A stretch of 64,000 bases of DNA from Muribaculaceae bacterium. Lineage in GTDB: Bacteria > Bacteroidota > Bacteroidia > Bacteroidales > Muribaculaceae. The stretch is from assembly GCA_017436845.1 (NCBI GenBank), contig JAFSCJ010000016.1:248001-312000 (forward strand), given 5' to 3'. A program made the position numbers and the translations under genes. Position 1 is the stretch's first letter. Each line of letters opens with the position of its first letter. Shown one piece after another: positions 62,405-64,000 of the stretch. The notes under the pieces are model-generated. The model saw only the letters and a list, made by a program, of their open reading frames with translations. It did no database searches and was not told the origin of the DNA.

Positions 62405-64000
62405 ATGAGAAATTATTTATTATTGAAATTATCGCGAGGTAATTTCATGAAAAAGATATTATCTACTCCTGCTCCTCGTTGGATGGTTTTAGTAGCTGAT
62501 ACAGTTATCGTATTGCTATGCTGTTTGTGTGTATTTGTTTTTAATAGTCACTATTCATCAATCGGTTTTAGTTTGCCTATAATATTACAAATGGGGGCAG
62601 TTATTTTAACATATCTATTTACAAGCTTAATTGTCAGAAGTTACCAATATATAATAAGACTATCTGTAATTGAGGATATGTACAGACTAGTTTTATTGGT
62701 ATCAATATCATCATTGTTTCTAATTCTATCAATATTTTTTATTGAGGGTTTATCCAACATCCGATACATCGGAGTTTGGAATATAATTATAATTGGAGTT
62801 TTTTCATTCTCAGTAATGATGAGCATGAGGCTTGGATTGAAATATATTTATACATTATTTGCAAGCGTAGGTCGTTCTCGCAAATCGGTAATTGTATTAG
62901 GCTCAGCGATAAATTCATATGTCCTTGCTAATGCCCTTAAAAATGAAGTGGAAGGGCGTTTTTATCCGGTAGCATTATTGAGCTTATCAGATAAAAAAGC
63001 AGATACTGTATTAAATGGAATTCCTATTATAAAATACGATGCAGATACAGTTAAAAATGTGTTTGAAAAATATAATTGCGACACACTATTGTTTTTATCA
63101 ACACAAATGGAATTAATGAGAAGCGAGTTTGCCGACATATTTTTTAAGCACAATATAAAATTATTAATGCTAAATCAAGTTGAGGAATTTGATTCAGACT
63201 CAAACGAAAAACTACCTAATTTGTCAACCCATGTCAAAGATATAAAAATTGAAGATTTATTAGGTCGAGAAATAATTCACACTGATAATCCACACATCAG
63301 TCAATTAATAAAGGAACAGGTTGTAATGATAACCGGTGCTGCCGGCTCAATCGGGAGTGAGATTGTTAGACAGGTGGCATCATTAGGCGCAAAAGAAATT
63401 GTCTTAGTCGATCAAGCCGAGACACCAATGCATGAAATCCAATTAGAAATGGAAGAAACCTATCCATCGATAGATGTGCGTCTCTATATTGGAGATATAA
63501 CAAATTATAACCGCATGGAGACTGCATTTGAACGATATAAGCCGAGATATGTGTTCCATGCTGCTGCATATAAGCATGTGCCCATGATGGAGCGTAATCC
63601 ATCAGAGGCTATATTAACAAATGTATTTGGAACAAAAAATATAGCAGATTTATCATTAAAGCACAATGTAGATAAATTTGTGATGATTTCAACGGATAAA
63701 GCTGTAAACCCTACAAATATAATGGGAGCGTCTAAACGCATTGCTGAAATATATGTCCAATCATTATATTTTTATCACAAGAACAAGGATAATCACACTC
63801 GTTTTATTACAACTCGTTTTGGAAATGTGTTGGGTAGTAATGGATCCGTAATACCTCGTTTCCGTTCTCAGATAGAAGCAGGTGGACCGGTTACTGTTAC
63901 ACATAAAGATATTATACGATATTTTATGACTATACCTGAAGCTTGCCAATTGGTATTGGAGGCCGGTTGCATGGGACGTGGTGGTGAAATTTATATATTT
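62405..64000 (+). CDS. CapD/WbpM-type nucleotide-sugar dehydratase, 3' end cut by window
   Basis: An open frame from ATG 62405 to the window end (532 codons, no stop). An ATG at 62447 with GAGGT ahead of it is an alternative start. The N-terminal region has about four membrane helices (to residue about 150), then a CoA-binding-like domain, then the short-chain dehydrogenase domain with the Rossmann loop TGAAGSIGSE (residues 310-319), YKHVPMMERNP and the STDKAVNPTNIMGASKR segment. The family (WbpM, CapD, FlaA1) removes water from and epimerises UDP-GlcNAc to 4-keto-6-deoxy sugars for capsule or O-antigen. A polysaccharide locus may start here. Confidence 0.93.
   Translation, partial: MRNYLLLKLSRGNFMKKILSTPAPRWMVLVADTVIVLLCCLCVFVFNSHYSSIGFSLPIILQMGAVILTYLFTSLIVRSYQYIIRLSVIEDMYRLVLLVSISSLFLILSIFFIEGLSNIRYIGVWNIIIIGVFSFSVMMSMRLGLKYIYTLFASVGRSRKSVIVLGSAINSYVLANALKNEVEGRFYPVALLSLSDKKADTVLNGIPIIKYDADTVKNVFEKYNCDTLLFLSTQMELMRSEFADIFFKHNIKLLMLNQVEEFDSDSNEKLPNLSTHVKDIKIEDLLGREIIHTDNPHISQLIKEQVVMITGAAGSIGSEIVRQVASLGAKEIVLVDQAETPMHEIQLEMEETYPSIDVRLYIGDITNYNRMETAFERYKPRYVFHAAAYKHVPMMERNPSEAILTNVFGTKNIADLSLKHNVDKFVMISTDKAVNPTNIMGASKRIAEIYVQSLYFYHKNKDNHTRFITTRFGNVLGSNGSVIPRFRSQIEAGGPVTVTHKDIIRYFMTIPEACQLVLEAGCMGRGGEIYIF

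Overview
The window is a low-GC, gene-dense chromosomal segment from a member of the Bacteroidales, most likely a gut lineage such as Muribaculaceae or a relative; I cannot fix the genus. The case rests on several independent points: promoters of the Bacteroidetes type (TTG, 19-20 bases, TAnnTTTG), an RprX/RprY-like two-component pair beside lepA, PorQ and several secreted proteins with type IX-like C-terminal tails, a type III glutamine synthetase, paired methylmalonyl-CoA mutase subunits, and a GT3-type glycogen synthase beside a GT35 phosphorylase. I see no rRNA, CRISPR array, insertion sequence, integrase or phage gene. There is one tRNA (Lys, UUU).

Layout. 1-3.8 kb: the end of lepA, then rprX-rprY. 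3.9-7.3 kb: a leftward operon porQ-cmk-ispH-exonuclease-lipoprotein. 7.5-10.3 kb: a small TonB-domain protein, an ECF sigma factor between two membrane proteins, and an XRE regulator/DUF2975 pair. 10.34-11.03 kb: the only gap over 300 bp. It holds a cluster of TTTATCG boxes, a promoter and a transcribed-looking, GC-richer stretch of unknown nature. 11.0-16.3 kb: an AT-rich secreted protein and mutA-mutB. 16.4-20.5 kb: an LTA-synthase-family phosphotransferase and dnaG. 20.6-26.3 kb: a phosphoesterase/beta-propeller fusion, a periplasmic alpha-amylase and glnN. 26.4-30.1 kb: a GIN-domain lipoprotein, then tagD-like, licD-like and tagF-like genes and a flavodoxin-fold reductase. 30.3-34.6 kb: glycogen synthase and alpha-glucan phosphorylase. 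34.7-38.3 kb: rmuC and an SGNH/MBOAT O-acylation pair. 38.4-43.0 kb: a DMT transporter, then an alpha/beta hydrolase, a membrane-anchored Mur ligase and a Ddl-like ligase. 43.0-47.0 kb: an ABC-2 transporter and DegP/HtrA. 47.3-54.1 kb: an NlpC/P60 lipoprotein, a possible inserted unit of two secreted proteins, cysK and a large type IX substrate. 54.2-59.8 kb: DUF2461, tRNA-Lys, an MFS sugar transporter, nfo, a TrmH-type methyltransferase and radA. 59.9-64 kb: pullulanase, a tiny secreted protein and the start of a CapD/WbpM-type nucleotide-sugar enzyme cut by the window end.

How the genes work together. Alpha-glucan metabolism recurs: an outer alpha-amylase, a pullulanase, a candidate sugar importer, glycogen synthase and phosphorylase. 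Envelope building is the other theme: a CDP-polyol cytidylyltransferase, LicD, a CDP-polyol transferase and an LtaS-like enzyme suggest phospho-polyol decoration of glycans in a Gram-negative cell, and MBOAT/SGNH suggests O-acylation. PorQ and the tailed secreted proteins point to an active type IX secretion system.

The most unusual items are: (i) the hydrolase/membrane Mur ligase/Ddl operon, where a MurF-like ligase has lost its UDP-substrate domain and gained membrane helices; (ii) a run of eight G bases inside the spacer of an otherwise ideal promoter, a candidate phase switch for two secreted proteins; (iii) a diverged 69-bp copy of the 3' end of the NlpC gene on the far side of that same unit; (iv) the TTTATCG box cluster and the unexplained stretch next to it.
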